DNA from: Cryptomeria japonica
Lineage: Eukaryota; Streptophyta; Pinopsida; Cupressales; Cupressaceae
Reading direction: 5' to 3'
Length of the DNA stretch: 64,000 nucleotides
Assembly (NCBI RefSeq): GCF_030272615.1
Contig: NC_081413.1
Coordinates: forward strand, 718,663,867 to 718,727,866
In this document: in pieces, positions 20,736 to 32,139 of the stretch
Position numbering within the stretch: the stretch's first letter is position 1
Layout of the letters: each line of letters begins with the position of its first letter
The notes under the pieces: model-generated
What the model was told of the DNA's origin: nothing
What the model saw: the letters and a program-made list of their open reading frames with translations, nothing else
The model's database searches: none
Position numbers and translations under genes: made by a program

Positions 20736-21981
20736 CCACTTGTGTAGAGATGACAGGCTATGAAGACCTGGCATGAGTAGTCAAAGGCATTACACAAGAA
20801 AATAGGCAAAACCTCCTATATGAAATGAGCATTCATCTTACTTTGGTTTTAGAAGATAAAAATGTAAACCATGGCCATCCTCATAATAATAATTTTGTGA
20901 GATATTGATATGGAGAGATGTAATGTATACTTCGCATGGGGTGTATTGTAAGCTTATTTGTGCTTCACACTAAAATATCTATTTTGGCATAAAGTGAATA
21001 GATCGAGGATCAAAGTCATGTCAATTACATCACTTGAGAAATAACTTAAAGTTTTGAAAAATCAATATTACAAAGGATGTCATCATTTAATCCCTTACAA
21101 GATGGGAGAAGACATTCGTCAATGTATTAAACAGGTTAATAGTTGCAACTTATGATGAGTCATGGAATGCCACCAATGTAAAGAATGTATTGATGGGTAT
21201 GGATTTTTCATTTAGTGAATAGGTGACAATTGTTCTTATTTAATATCGTGTTAAAGGGATCATGGAGTAGTGTAAGCGACATGAAATATATTTTGAAATG
21301 ATAACCATTCCATCAAACATGGTTGATTAGATACAACAAAGATGAGTATGTGAAAAATAATGATGTCCTATTCAAGTGCCTCATCATTCGAGAATTCATC
21401 ACATTCCCGAGAGGAAAAGATGATCAGTAGATGCAGTCAAATCACTTGTATTTGAAGATCAAATTGTTGATGAGCAAGCAACTCGCAGATTAGATGAAGA
21501 CATGGAGGTCACCTTGGCAAAATCGACAATGAGTTATTTCTTCAATGTAATGGGTTTGAAATTATTTTTGTAAGAAGTGACTTATGTCGCTTATTGTAAT
21601 AAAAGGTTAGAAAGTTCACTTCTTCTACACATAAAAGTGTAAGTTACTAACTCATTGAAATTTCTGTAGAAAAGGGTTAGTTATTAACCCAGGATTGAAG
21701 TTGGTTATAAGGTAGTTATCCTACAAGCCTATAAATACAGGGCTTTTGCATTGTAAGGGGGGGGGGGCGCTTTTACAGAGGGGAAAACTCTGATGGAATT
21801 CTATGAGAAACTTGTAATGACATTTTGATTTGCACTATGTATAGAAAGGATTTTGGACTTGTATATTTCCAAAAGGATAATGAAGAATATGTCTTAGTTC
21901 GTGTGTTCTAAATGTATTCATGTGTTATCATTTCTGATTTCTTGTATGTCAAATTGGTAGTCTTTTTATGCATATGTGATT
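20736..21981. other. K2 remainder with possible decayed coding and LTR-like sequence
   Basis: Between 21090 and 21570 broken open stretches read FVNVLNRLIVATYDESWNAT and, after stops, VFEDQIVDEQATRRLDEDME. I do not recognise the protein. Downstream, TATAAATA (21730-21737) is followed by a run of ten G's (21757-21766), which looks like the U3/R part of an LTR. Element B is inserted right after this, at 21982. Confidence 0.35.
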
Positions 21982-22293
21982 TGTTGGCAAATGCACACTC
22001 CAATGAGATATTGTAGGTGATTGAAGGTTTTGTCATTGATGACAACCTTACAATCCTATGACACCAACAAGAAAATTTACTAGCACCAGCAAGGTCAGAC
22101 TCTACACTGGCACACAGACCACCGGTAGTGAAAGGAAGTATACCAGCATAGAAACCAATAGGAATTTTGTTTATAATATATTTTGTAAATTATTGTAAAA
22201 TAATTGTAAGCCGACTTGGCAAGTTGTAAAATGACTCATATATATAAGAGATCATTGTAGAACATTTTAGTGATGGATGGAAGGAAGTTAATA
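21982..22293 (+). repeat. 5' LTR of B, truncated
   Basis: Matches the first 311 bp of the 3' LTR (25917-26227), up to gaaggaagttaata. It then changes to unrelated leader sequence. It includes the TATA-like tatatataag at about 22239-22248. Roughly 490 bp of LTR plus the primer site were lost. Confidence 0.85.
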
Positions 22294-22491
22294 ATGTTAT
22301 TTTAGATCCAGCTTTAAATATGGTGGTTGGAAAAAATAACATTATAAAACGGTGTTTTGGTTCCATTTTCATTTCACCAAGCATTCAAACCTTCGAGAGC
22401 ATGAAAATTCCAGAGCAAAGGCATTCCAAGCAAAGAAGTGAAGCAACTCATCAAGAAATAATTCCTAAGGCAGATAAAGGTATTTATAATC

Positions 22492-23403
22492 ATGGCTTCT
22501 TCATTTTTCCCTGAATTCATAGCAAACCCTATTGTAGTTGAAGTGATTAAACGCCCTAGAACCATATTTTAGTTAGTTCCTAAAATTGCCAAGAAAGATG
22601 ATAATATTGGTGCATTTTCTCAAATCCCTAAAGGAGTAGTTTTTGCTGAAGACCCTAGAATGTACATTCATTGTCACATAGAAGAATTAGGTGATGAAGA
22701 AATCAAGAATATGTATAAGTCTATAATTTGTGACGAATCTGGTAATGTTAAACTTGAACATAAGATAGTAGAAACCCTAGGTTTCACTGAAATTCTCAGT
22801 ATTCTGGATTTTCCTATGGATGTTATAAGGATAGTACTAAGCAGGGTACATGGTGCATTCTTCTGGCTGGACTCAGTTCACAAAATCACTAAAGAAGCAG
22901 TAAAAGATGTGACAGGGTTACCCTCCATGAGTAACAGACTTGATAAAACAAAGAAGGTCTCAAATGACCTAGTGATTAACCTAACCGGCACAACATTTGA
23001 TAAAAGACCCTTAAGGGTAAATGATGTAACACATATCAATGTCAAATTCATCAGTATGATCTTAGGCTACAAAACCACACATGCAAATATGTTAAACTCA
23101 GTCTCTAGCCTATGCATAAAGAGTGCCTATGACATGATTAATGATAATACAAAAATAGATGTGTGTGAATGGCTTAAAGATGAGCTAATTAACAATTTGG
23201 GAAAGATTAAGAAAGACAAAAAGGGGACATTCAGATTTGGAAACCTACTTGTCTGTCTAATGCTACACATAACCAAACAAGTACCCAGTATCGGTAACAG
23301 AAATCTTGGTTTTGACATATCGGTAGGAAAACAGTTGTCAGATTTACTAAACATCATGGGAGAGAACAGAGAAAAGAACATAGGTGAGTATTTCAGGCAT
23401 TGA
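22492..23403 (+). pseudogene. Element B ORF, N-terminal part (hypothetical retroelement protein)
   Basis: ATG at 22492 (MASSFFPEFIANP) opens a frame with one TAG at 22570-22572 that probably replaces CAG. The part from about residue 60 contains FTEILSILDFPMDVIRIVLS, then RVHGAFFWLDSVHKITKEAV and KDVTGLP. This resembles hypothetical proteins encoded in plant transposon contexts ('putative plant transposon protein' type), from memory of the pattern only. The frame is lost at about 23392; the reading goes on in another frame as QALKARMKTRV. No catalytic motif was seen. Confidence 0.55.
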
Positions 23404-24505
23404 AGGCCCGGATGAAGACCAGAGTCAGATTGTCACAAGAAATCGTAAACAAGTATAAGGATGAAATTTGTTTTGTTATAAAGAAGGATGAAATTTAGAT
23501 GGAGGCAGTTATCCCAAGAACCATTTGGGTTATTGAAATGGGGTATGAAACTGATGACCACATAATAGAAACATATGCAAAAGCCCTCCTAGAAGCACCT
23601 AAGAAACCCAAAGAAGAGGTATTTGGTAGTGCTGAGACTATTGAAAAACAAATTCAATCAAAGAAAAATGTTAAAAAGGTTGAAGAAACAGTTAGAAGAG
23701 GATCCAGGCAAGAAAAAGCTATTAAGGATGATGTACTCAAACAAATTGGTATTACTGAAGATGAGTTAGAAGCACTTCAACCGGAAACTCGCCTTTCACT
23801 GGTTGGAAATTCTTTGAAAAGTGATATACCAGTTGCATTCAAAAGAGTCGTGAGAAAAAGGAAACCTTCACCGGTATCTACACCTTCTCCTAGAAGAACC
23901 AGACAGAAACAACAAGCAGTAAGGCCCATATCTAGGAAATTAACTCCAAAGAAGAAGTTAACCCCCAAGAAGAAGACTCAACAAACCATTGCTCCAATTG
24001 ACAAACTTCTCAATGAAATAACAGAGGATGGAAAGCTGAAAAACATCGACAAATTATATGACTCATTATCAACTAATGACAAGGAAAAAGTTGAAAATAG
24101 TGTAATCCTAAACTTGGATATTTACAAGAAATTTTTGATGCAAGTTGTGGATGAATTACCAGCATAACTGTTCAAAAGACTTGAAGCTAGAAGGCAAGCT
24201 ATTGTAGAGCTTGATAAGAAAATAAAAATTGAAAAACTACTTGTTGTATATCCAGTCAACTCACCTAATGAGATAGATAAATTAATTTCAAAGGCTAAGT
24301 GGTCAGTATTTTCAACTACACACCGACATGTAGCACTTATGGTTGGTAGAGTGAATGAGGTTGCAGAGGAAACTGCTAATGCATGGGACATATTCCTTGT
24401 AGAGAAGGAAAAGCAGGAAGAATATCGAAATCCTAAACCCATCAAAGTATACCAAAAAGATAAGGATAAGGGAAAAGGTAAGGATAAGCATAAAAATAAT
24501 AGATA
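23394..24505 (+). pseudogene. Element B ORF, middle part (basic, Lys/Pro-rich)
   Basis: Continues the B protein: MGYETDDHIIETYAKALLEA, then charged sequence, then a strongly basic Pro/Thr/Lys stretch with LTPKKKLTPKKK repeats near 23940-23980. In-frame stops at 23496-23498 (TAG) and 24165-24167 (TAA) look like lost Gln codons. After the TAA the frame stays open to about 24505, ending in KDKGKGKDKHK. It may bind nucleic acid through the basic part (inference). Confidence 0.5.
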
Positions 24506-24509
24506 ACTT

Positions 24510-25626
24510 ATCCCCACCGCCTCTAGATACTCCACCGACAGTTACCACTGACAATCAATTGGCTAGTGAGAGTATGGATGTATCACACGAGGACACAAAT
24601 CTAGATTCTGAGGTGTTATATACAATGAACATTGACACTCAAAAAGTTAATATTGTGGTAGATAAGGATTCAACAGGGAAAACAGATAGCACAAAAAGTA
24701 AACTGACAGGTGACAACACTAAGAAACAGGCAGAGCAACAGGCTCCCTCACAACAATAGGTTCATGCAAAGATAGTGCAACCGGCAATAGCTGAGCAATC
24801 GAAACCTTTGCTTAAAGAGATGGAAACACAAACTGACCTACCAGAGGTCACCACAAGCAAATAAATTGCTCCAACCGGCATAATACAGATTGTTGACTCT
24901 TCAAATGCAGAATTCAAACCGATAAATGTGATAGAAGTTCTTTTGGATTCTATCAAGAAGATAATGGAGTGTAGTTCACAAGCATACAAAGCAATTGATG
25001 ACACAATTCTAATTTTGAAAATGATAGCACCTAAGTGTAATGTAGATAATAAAGATTCTTTGAATCAACTTGACGCATTGTCTAAGTATATTACTAACAA
25101 CACTGTGACAATTGAATAAATAAAAGAGGAAGCATTCAAGGAGAGACTAGAGAAGGAAAAACACAAATTCTTTGAAGAAGAAATAAAGAAGTGTACAAGA
25201 CAATTTGACACTCTTTTACCGGAACTATGTAGTACATTGAAAGAATTAAAAACCTTGTACAAAGATACATGTGAAACTAACTTTTTGACAGTAGATATAG
25301 ACCAGAAGATCAGCAAGATACAAGAAGAAATAAATCAACTAGCTGATAATTTCCTTAATTCATCTGAACCCTTATCAGTTTTTGAGCAGAAGATAACAGG
25401 TTTTGAGGAGGAACTTCTAAAGTTGGAAAGAGAAAATGAGAGAATAAAAGGAAAGGCTAAAGATCTAAAATGGAGACTAAATCCAAAATTGGACTACCTC
25501 GCCTCCTTAAGAAAAGAAATATTTGATGCTTTAATTCAAGGACAGAAAACACCGGTAGAGCAAATGCAACACTTCACCAGTACAATTTAGAGGACAAAGG
25601 CCACATTAAAAGATAACAAATGGTTC
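24510..25626 (+). pseudogene. Element B ORF, C-terminal coiled-coil part
   Basis: A frame with four stops, each TAA or TAG at plausible Gln positions (after APSQQ, TTSK, VTIE and TSTI). The last 200 residues are typical coiled coil (KISKIQEEINQLADNFL; FEEELLKLERENERIKGKAK). The frame has changed relative to the middle part near 24506. No enzyme motif. Together the three parts would make a protein of roughly 1000 residues. Confidence 0.5.
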
Positions 25627-25904
25627 ATTAAGAGCCTGAATCTAGTACTGGCAGATCATTTTCAGATTGTAACCAACCAGTTACAAGGATGAAATAGGAA
25701 ACCACACTCAATTGACACTTTGACAACCTTTGTCATTGATGCCAAAGGGGGAGTAGTGGAATGATAAAAATAACCAGCAAATGACTCATTAGCTTAGGGG
25801 GAGCACATATTCTTTTGGTACACAATTTTTGGCAAGACAATTCTGGCAGATTCTTTTTGGATGACAATTTTTGGATTTTTCTCATGAGTGTTGCCATCAA
25901 TGCC
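25627..25904 (+). other. 3' untranslated part of B with repeated purine tracts
   Basis: Three G5 tracts occur: caaagggggag near 25745, agggggagc near 25797, and the polypurine tract itself. The phrase 'ttgccatcaatgccaaaggggg' is split between this region and the tract and is shared with copia A and H. Confidence 0.6.
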
Positions 25905-25916
25905 AAAGGGGGATAT
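25905..25916 (+). promoter_or_regulatory. Polypurine tract of B
   Basis: aaagggggatat lies directly before the 3' LTR start TGTTGG. It differs from the tract of copia A (aaagggggagat) by one base. Confidence 0.85.
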
Positions 25917-26715
25917 TGTTGGAAAATGCACACTCCAATGAGATATTGTAGGTGATCGAAGGTTTTGTCATTGATGGAAACCTTACAATCCTATGACACC
26001 AGCAAGAAATTTACCGGCACCAGCAAGGTCAGACTCTACACCAGCACACAGACCACCGACAGTGAAAGGAAGTATACCGACACAGAAGCCGACATGAATT
26101 TTGTTTATAATATATTTTGTAAATTATTGTAAAATCATTGTAAGCCAACTTGGGAAGTTGTAAAATGACTCATATATATAAGAGATCATTGTAGAACATT
26201 TTAGTGATGGATGGAAGGAAGTTAATAGGTGAAATAAGGCAGACCTATTATGCGAATTATAGGTTATGGGTTTATGTATGAAGCAGAGCTATAAACTGGT
26301 ACTGGATCTGGCATAGTAGATGCTATTTTGAAGCAGTACAAGACATTAGATTTGCATAATCCATTTTGTAAGTCAGTGAGACTTCCCATTTTGTAATTGA
26401 GCAGTGAGCTCTAGGCACTTGGCCTTCCTGCATGTGCAGGCCCCTCTTGTGGAGTAATATTCTCTTATTGGCCAATAAGTGAATATTGTGGGTCACAAAT
26501 CCCGCCGAGGTTTTTCCCACATTGGGTTTCCTCGTTAAACTACTATGTTATGGTGTGTTTTTCATGTGGTTGTTGTTAGCTATGTTTATTGTATTATTTC
26601 TTGTTTACCAGTATACAATATTGATATGCTTTACATGTTTTAAGTTAAGAAAATCTTACAACCAGTTAGATACTAATTCACCCCCCCCCTCTCAGTATCT
26701 TTGGGAATCCTAACA
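25917..26715 (+). repeat. 3' LTR of B (799 bp)
   Basis: TGTTGG...CCTAACA. TATA-like catatatataag at about 26171-26182. The C-tract hairpin near the end pairs AGATACT (26668-26674) with AGTATCT (26694-26700). It is followed by the TSD tgatt. Confidence 0.9.
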
Positions 26716-27158
26716 TGATTTGTACAATTGATTTGATGATGCACAAGCAATCTTTAGTATCTCAATTCGAATGTGTTGAAGTATCTTATTTTTTTGTATG
26801 TTGAGATTTGTCATTCTTCTTTATCGTCATCTCATGGCTAAGCATATTACCTTATAAACTCCCCTTGTAATTTGTTGATAATGTTGAGAAATCTTAGTTG
26901 ATGGTTGTATGTCTATTGTTGGGGTTTCTATCTTTATTTCTTTTTAGTTTTATGTTTTCTACTTTATGTACTTTCAGGTTAAAAGTACACAAAAATCCTA
27001 AATACCCCTATCATACGAGGGGGCTGCCCCTCTCAAACGCAGAGGAAGATTGTGGGTTTACTCTAATCCCTCCAACTATTGGAACGTTTGTCACTGCTCT
27101 CAGGCAAACAAGGTCAGTTTCAGATAAATGACCACAGTGACAAATCTACTTACCAACA
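26716..27158. other. K2 right flank, non-coding
   Basis: Unclassified sequence between B and the resumed LTR J. It contains a T-rich stretch with gtactttcaggtt and the string cgagggggctgcccctct, a short palindrome near 27015-27035. No gene seen. Confidence 0.45.
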
Positions 27159-27357
27159 AGACCTTAACTGATCAGCTGCCTATTACTATAGATAGTTAAC
27201 TTGTGAGTCCCATCTCATTATGATTTTTCCCAGTTGGGTTTTCCCAGGTAGATAGTGTTTAGTAAACCGATTAAGTATCTTTACTAGTCTATGTTTAAAG
27301 TGGTATTGTTTTGTTGTCACTGATTCACCCCCCTCTCAGTGCTTTATAATTTTATCA
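27159..27357 (+). mobile_element. LTR J, right part
   Basis: Carries LTR-end signals: ccagttgggttttccc, and the hairpin CACTGA (27318-27323) with TCAGTG (27336-27341) around a C-tract. It ends TTTATCA immediately before the G integrase codons resume (gatgg, TSD). Confidence 0.68.
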
Positions 27358-29262
27358 GATGGTGGAGAAAGAAAGTGGGTGCAAGCTAAAATGTCTAAGA
27401 TCAGATCAGGGTGGAGAGTTAACATCAAATGAATTTGAAGAATATTGTGAAAAACATGAAATTAGAAGGAAATACTCAGCCCCTATGACACCACAACAAA
27501 ATGATGTGGTAGAAAGAAAGAACAGGATAGTTAAGGAGATGGCCAGAACCATATTAAATGAGGCCAGTCTGCTAGATACATATTGGAAGGAAGTTGTTCA
27601 TACCGTTGCATATACCTTGAACTGGGTTCAATTAAGAACACACAACAAAAATGACACCTTATGAGTTGTGGTATGACCAGAAGCCATCACTCAAATATTT
27701 CAAAGTATTTGGAAGCAAGTTCTTTATCAAGAGAGATGTGGATGGTCTAGGTAGTTTTGACTCTAGGAGTGATGAAGGAATCTTCCTTGGTTACTCATCT
27801 AATAGCAAGGCCTACAAAGCTACAAAAAAAGACTAAGAAGAGTCATTAAGAGTGTGTATGTAAAAGTTAATGAGGACATGTACAAAGGAAGTCAACCATA
27901 GGTTAATTGATATGATGATTCTGATGATGAAGGTGAGGAAGCTCAGTCAGACAATGAACCAAAAGAAGCATCCAAGAAGGCTCCCAACCGGTATGTGCAG
28001 TTGAATCACCCATAAGAGAAAATTCTAGGGAACAAGAGTGATGATGTTCAAACTAGAAGAAGACTTGCCCAAAATGATGAACAAGTCAACTTCTACCTCA
28101 TGACTGAAGTAGAACCTAAAACATTCAATGAGGCCAATGGAAGACAAGAATGGATGGATTCCATGGAAGAAGAACTGCAACAAATTGAGAAGAACAAGAC
28201 CTGGGAATTAGTCCCCAGACCAGAAGATAAGAACATCATTGGCACTAAATGGGTCTACTGAAATAAGATGAATGAAGAAGGTAAAATTGTTAGGTATAAA
28301 GATAGACTAGTGTGCAAAGGATACTCTCAGGTAGAGGGAATTGACTTTGAAGAAACATTTACACTGGTAGCTAGAATAGAAGCAATCAAAATGTTTCTAG
28401 CCTTCTCTACCTACAAGGATTATAAAGTATATCAAATGGATGTAAAATTTGCCTTCCTAAATGGAAATCTAGAAGAATAAGTGTACCTGGAGCAACAGGA
28501 AGGGTTTTGGCTACATGATGATGAAACATTTGTGTGCTGATTGAAGAAGACCCTGTATGGTTTAAAGCAAGCTCCTAGAGTATGGTATTCAAGATTAGAT
28601 TAGTACCTTAAGAAACAAGGATTCAAAAAAGGGAGTGTTGATAGCAATTTGTACATAAAGAAAGATGGAAACCACATGATCATTGTGGTTGTGTATGTAG
28701 ATGACATTATCTTTGAAGGTAATAAGAAAACCCTCTGCAAATAATTTGCTGACCAGATGCAGTTTGAATTTGAGATGTCAATGCTTGTTGAATTGACATA
28801 CTTCCTTGGTTTGTGAATATTACAACAAGATAAGGAAATAATTATCTCACAAATCAAGTATATAAAGGAAATGTTGAAGAAATTTCAACTGGAGGATTGT
28901 AAACTGGTAAGTACCCCTATGGTGATCAGAAGTAAATTGAGAAAGCATTATGAATCATCGGTGGTAGATCAGACTTTGTATAGATCCATGATAGGAATTC
29001 TATTGTATCTAACTGCTTCTGGACCATATATAGTACAGGCAGTATACATGGTGGCCAGATTCCAAGCTGCACCCAAGTAGTCACATATGAATGTTGTAAG
29101 CAGAATCTTTAGGTACCTACAAGGAACACTCAGTTATGGATTGTGGTACCCTAAACAAGGGAAATTCATCTTGGAAGCATATACTGATGCTGATTGGGTA
29201 GGTTGAATTGATGATCAAAAGAGCACAAGTGGTGGTGCATTCTTCCTAGGTGACCAGTTTGG
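27358..29262 (+). pseudogene. pol: Copia G integrase C-part, RT and RNase H N-part, decayed
   Basis: It resumes with the integrase second Asp (LRSDQGGEL) and the Glu (NDVVERKNR). It continues through the copia linker (FKVFGSKFFIKRD, DEGIFLGYSSNSKAY) into [42 protein letters not shown] and the catalytic YVDD at about 28691-28705. It ends in RNase H (AYTDADWVG, KSTSGGAFFLGD). A frameshift near 27650 and several TAG/TGA/TAA stops break it. The RNase H breaks off at about 29262 and the remaining 100 or so residues are missing. Confidence 0.85.
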
Positions 29263-30273
29263 TGAAGGAAACAACAAAGACATTAATAGTGAATGACAGA
29301 GAAAATTAGATAAGAATGATGTAGACCTCTAGATTTAGAAAATGCACATTGGAGTGTGAAGTTCTTCTAGTAATTGTTCATTCTCATAAAGATCATATCC
29401 CTGAAAAGTAGATCGAATCAAATGGGATTCAGATTGAATTGGAAAAAGGAAAACCTAACACAACAATATTTCAATGTATTCTTGGCAGGAATCCATGATT
29501 ATAAATACATGAGCTCGAAATAGAAAAGGTTGTTTCTTGTGGAGAAGAAGAAGAGTTAAGAGAGCTTGAGTATAGAGAAGAATCCTCTCCCTTAGAATTT
29601 ATTCTAAGTAAGTTGTAGAGTGAGTCGAGAAGAAAACTGGTGAGAGGGTATAACCGAAAGTAATAGAATATCGGTGTAACTGTAGTAGGTCCAATAGTTG
29701 ATAAAACCGGTGAGGTATGGTTTAGTACGGCAACATCCAAGGGTGACATAGTGAGTTGTGAGACTATGAAAGAGAGAGAGAGAAATGAGGACAAGAATCA
29801 AAGAGAGTGATCTCACAACCAGTAGTGTGAGATCCAATGAAGAAGAAAAGATTGTCAATTAATAGTAACCTATATGATCAAGAGTTTCAGAACTCATTTG
29901 CAACAAGAAGCTATAACTGTATCAAAATTGTATTTTAATATACATCAACAAGTTGGACCTTGGTGCAAGGGTTGGTTCTCCTTGGGTTGGTGCTCTAAAT
30001 ATTTGTAATTCAGTGTTTCACTTGTGAGGCTGGATTGGAGTAGTAGACTCTAGCAGTATTTCTCACCGAGGTTTTTCCCACATTGGGTTTTTCTCGTACA
30101 TATGGTGTTGTGGGTTGCATTTGTGTGATTGTCCCTTTTGATTTCATCATTTTCTTTACTGGTTTGATTGTTTAGTGCTTAAGATAGCAATCGGTATCCT
30201 GAAGTTTCTTTAATAGTCAAAAGATTAGGAACCACTGATTCACCCCCCTCTATGTGGCACTATGTGTTCAACA
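29263..30273 (+). repeat. 3' LTR-like remnant, probably of copia G
   Basis: Non-coding. Contains the TATA box in gattataaatacatgag (about 29497-29514), the LTR phrase 'accgaggtttttcccacatt' and, at 30232-30257, a C-tract hairpin weaker than in the other LTRs (CCAC with GTGG). It ends GTTCAACA at 30273, after which minus-strand copia D is in mid-integrase. Its left edge is unclear: a deletion seems to have joined the broken RNase H of G to LTR sequence. Same orientation as G, so taken as its 3' LTR (inference). Confidence 0.5.
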
Positions 30274-31023
30274 TAGCTTCCTTCCACTTTCATTTTCAAC
30301 CAAAGCTCTGAATGCCTTAAATTTTATAAATGATTTTGTCATTTCTTTCAAGAATGTGACCCACATCATCCTTGAGCAATCATCAGTAAATATCATGAAG
30401 TACCAATCACCTTGAATACTTCTAGTCCTCATTGGCCCACATAGGTCAGTATGAACCAAATCTAGAAAATGTTCAACTGAGAAAGATTTTCTCTTGAAGG
30501 TTGAGGATGTCATTTTCCCTCACTGACATTTCTTGCATAAAGCATTTACCGGTTTGTCCAATTGTGGCAAACCTCTTACTGATTTTGACTTGCTAACTCT
30601 TACAATATTATCAAAATTCACATGACAAAACCTTTGATGCCAAAGCCAACTATCAACTACTTTTGCAATCAAACAATTGTTGACTTTAGAGTTTAAGTGA
30701 AATAAGTTACCTTTGGTTTGTTTGTCAGTTGGAATCAATTCACCTTTGTTTACAAAGATCTTGCAAACTCCATTCTTGAATTCTAATGGGTAACCTTTGT
30801 CATTGAGTTGAGAAACACTCAAAAGATTGTGTTTCAAGCCTTCAACCTAGTAGACATCATCTGCACTTCTCTTACCATTCAGGGAGATGGATCCTTTCCC
30901 TTTCACCATGCAGGGAGTGTTATTCCCAAATCTGACAACACCTCCATCAAATTCTTCCAATGTTAGAAACTTGCTCCGATCACCAATCATGTGGTGTGAA
31001 AAACCACTATCTATAATCTATTC
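30274..31023 (-). pseudogene. pol: Copia D protease, pre-integrase and integrase N-part
   Basis: Minus-strand reading from 31023: protease motif IIDSGFSHHMIGD (the residue after DSG is Phe where relatives have Cys/Ser), then GGVVRFGN, GLKHNLLSVSQLNDKGYPLE, the pre-integrase zinc region (WLWHQRFCHVNFDNIV ... CKKCQ) and the integrase start (LVHTDLCGPMRTRSIQGD). Stops at 30520-30522 and 30838-30840 interrupt it. It ends at FRALVENESGRKL where G begins. Confidence 0.83.
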
Positions 31024-32083
31024 TGTTGGTATTTTGGTATGGTTTTGTCATTGATGTCAACACCTACTGAAAACAAGCACTTTGGAGATCCAACAACAAT
31101 CATCGGCAAGCAAGTAACTATTGCACAGTTACTGGTATATGGCTCACCGGTAGGATATAATGTTCATCGATATCTGGAATGATATGGAAGACACTTGGTA
31201 ATGTCGAAGACATCATGTGGACACTTTGTTTTGAAGAATTGATCATTGGTATATTCATATTTGCATATTTGCTTTTACCGGCAAATAGGTCTAGGTTATC
31301 TAGGGTTACACCGGCAAGTTTATCTTTTCTAGATCAGCATGGCATGCTATGGAGATGATTTATTATTGATGTAAATGCATTAAGCCGATATGTTTAATCA
31401 GTTATTGTATCGGATATTATATTGTTTGTAAAATGATTTTATTGTAATATCTTGTAGAGATGACCTACTAAAATTGGTCTTAGGGTATGATATAAATGTA
31501 AGATCTTATTTGTAAGATCAAGTGTGGAATGCGAAAAAGAATTGAGTGAAGGTATATGCGAGATCAAGCAAAGGTATACACGAAGACATCATTTGAAGGT
31601 GAAGATAGGTTTTTGTATAAGCATATCAGCATTACACTAGTACTGAATCCAGCATATGAAGATGCTATTTTGTGCAGTACATTCTTATTGGATTTAACCA
31701 TCCAAATGTAGTCAGTGTGACTCCCATTTTGTGATTGAGCAGTGAGCTCTAGGCTGGTTGCCTTTCTGTATGTGCAGACCCCATTTATGTACACTTACTA
31801 TCTGCAGTAGTATCATCTAATTATGGGTAAGGTTTCCCACCATGATTTCTCCCCTTACAGGGTTTCCACGTACAAATATTGGTGTTATGTGTTGTGGATG
31901 ACTTTATGTTTGTGTTTCATGCATTAATCTTTACCGGTATAGCAATTTACTATTAACACTGTCTACCAGAATACTTAACTGGTTTAACGGTATTAAGCAT
32001 TAAGTTGGTTAATTGGTTTTTGGTTTAAATTTATTAGACAATTGATTCACCCCCCCCCTCTTAGTTATCTCCGGGACCTAACA
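31024..32083 (+). repeat. 5' LTR of copia A (1060 bp)
   Basis: TGTTGG...CCTAACA. TATA box TATAAAT at 31491-31497. C-tract hairpin AGACAATTGA (32036-32045) with 32061-32070; compared with the 3' LTR copy, changes in the stem leave two G-U wobbles and one mismatch. Confidence 0.93.
31491..31497 (+). promoter_or_regulatory. TATA box in 5' LTR of A
   Basis: TATAAAT in ggtatgatataaatgtaag; conserved at 37093-37099 in the 3' LTR. Confidence 0.6.
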
Positions 32084-32085
32084 AT

Positions 32086-32097
32086 TGGTATCAGAGC
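32086..32097 (+). promoter_or_regulatory. Primer-binding site of A (initiator tRNA-Met type)
   Basis: TGGTATCAGAGC lies two bases after the 5' LTR end. It is the standard plant copia primer site, complementary to the 3' end of initiator tRNA-Met. Confidence 0.92.
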
Positions 32098-32139
32098 TTA
32101 GTCCTCTTTTGCAGAAGTTTAACAACTTGAGGACATCCA

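Larger units (their letters stand above)
21982..26715 (+). mobile_element. Non-autonomous LTR element B with unknown coiled-coil protein
   Basis: Starts TGTTGGCAAATGC, ends CCTAACA, and is flanked by exact 5 bp TSDs tgatt (21977-21981 and 26716-26720). The 3' LTR is complete (25917-26715). The 5' LTR is cut after about 312 bp, so its 3' part and the primer site are missing. The polypurine tract and LTR ends are of the same kind as in copia A. The interior has no gag, RT or integrase. Instead one decayed reading frame of about 1000 codons (22492-25626) encodes an unrelated protein. The two LTRs differ at about 6% of the compared 312 bp (by eye). It is probably mobilised by a copia partner (inference). 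Confidence 0.82.
4895..27158. mobile_element. Composite block K2 interrupting LTR J (contains F and B)
   Basis: LTR J sequence stops at about 4894 and resumes at about 27159-27166. A 7 bp agacctt (4888-4894 and 27159-27165) is a candidate TSD. In minus orientation the block starts TGTTGGTA and ends in A's. Subtracting F and B leaves about 4.1 kb: an AT-rich flank, a hairpin cluster, PPR pseudogene pieces and an LTR-like stretch with a TATA box and a G10 run. The identity of the carrier is not established, and the right boundary is less certain than the left. Confidence 0.4.
1..30273 (+). mobile_element. Ty1/copia element G (SIRE-like), 5' end outside window, nested inserts
   Basis: Composite span of one plus-strand copia element. 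Coding pieces are gag (1-1329), nucleocapsid plus protease (1340-2405), pre-integrase and integrase (3625-4046, resuming at 27358), and RT/RNase H (to about 29262). A 3' LTR-like end follows up to 30273. The pieces belong together because the pre-integrase frame resumes across 2406-3624 and the integrase frame resumes across 4047-27357 ('FRNM' then 'VEKESG'). To its right lies minus-strand copia D in mid-integrase, so G most likely inserted into D; D's remainder would then lie left of the window. The large gag with a coiled-coil tail suggests the SIRE/Maximus group (inference). The element is dead: many stops, frameshifts and a truncated RNase H. Confidence 0.8.

Noticed and set aside
31564-31794. 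Minus-strand frame of 76 codons, repeated at 37166-37396
   Set aside because: It lies in both LTRs of copia A and duplicates only because the LTRs do.
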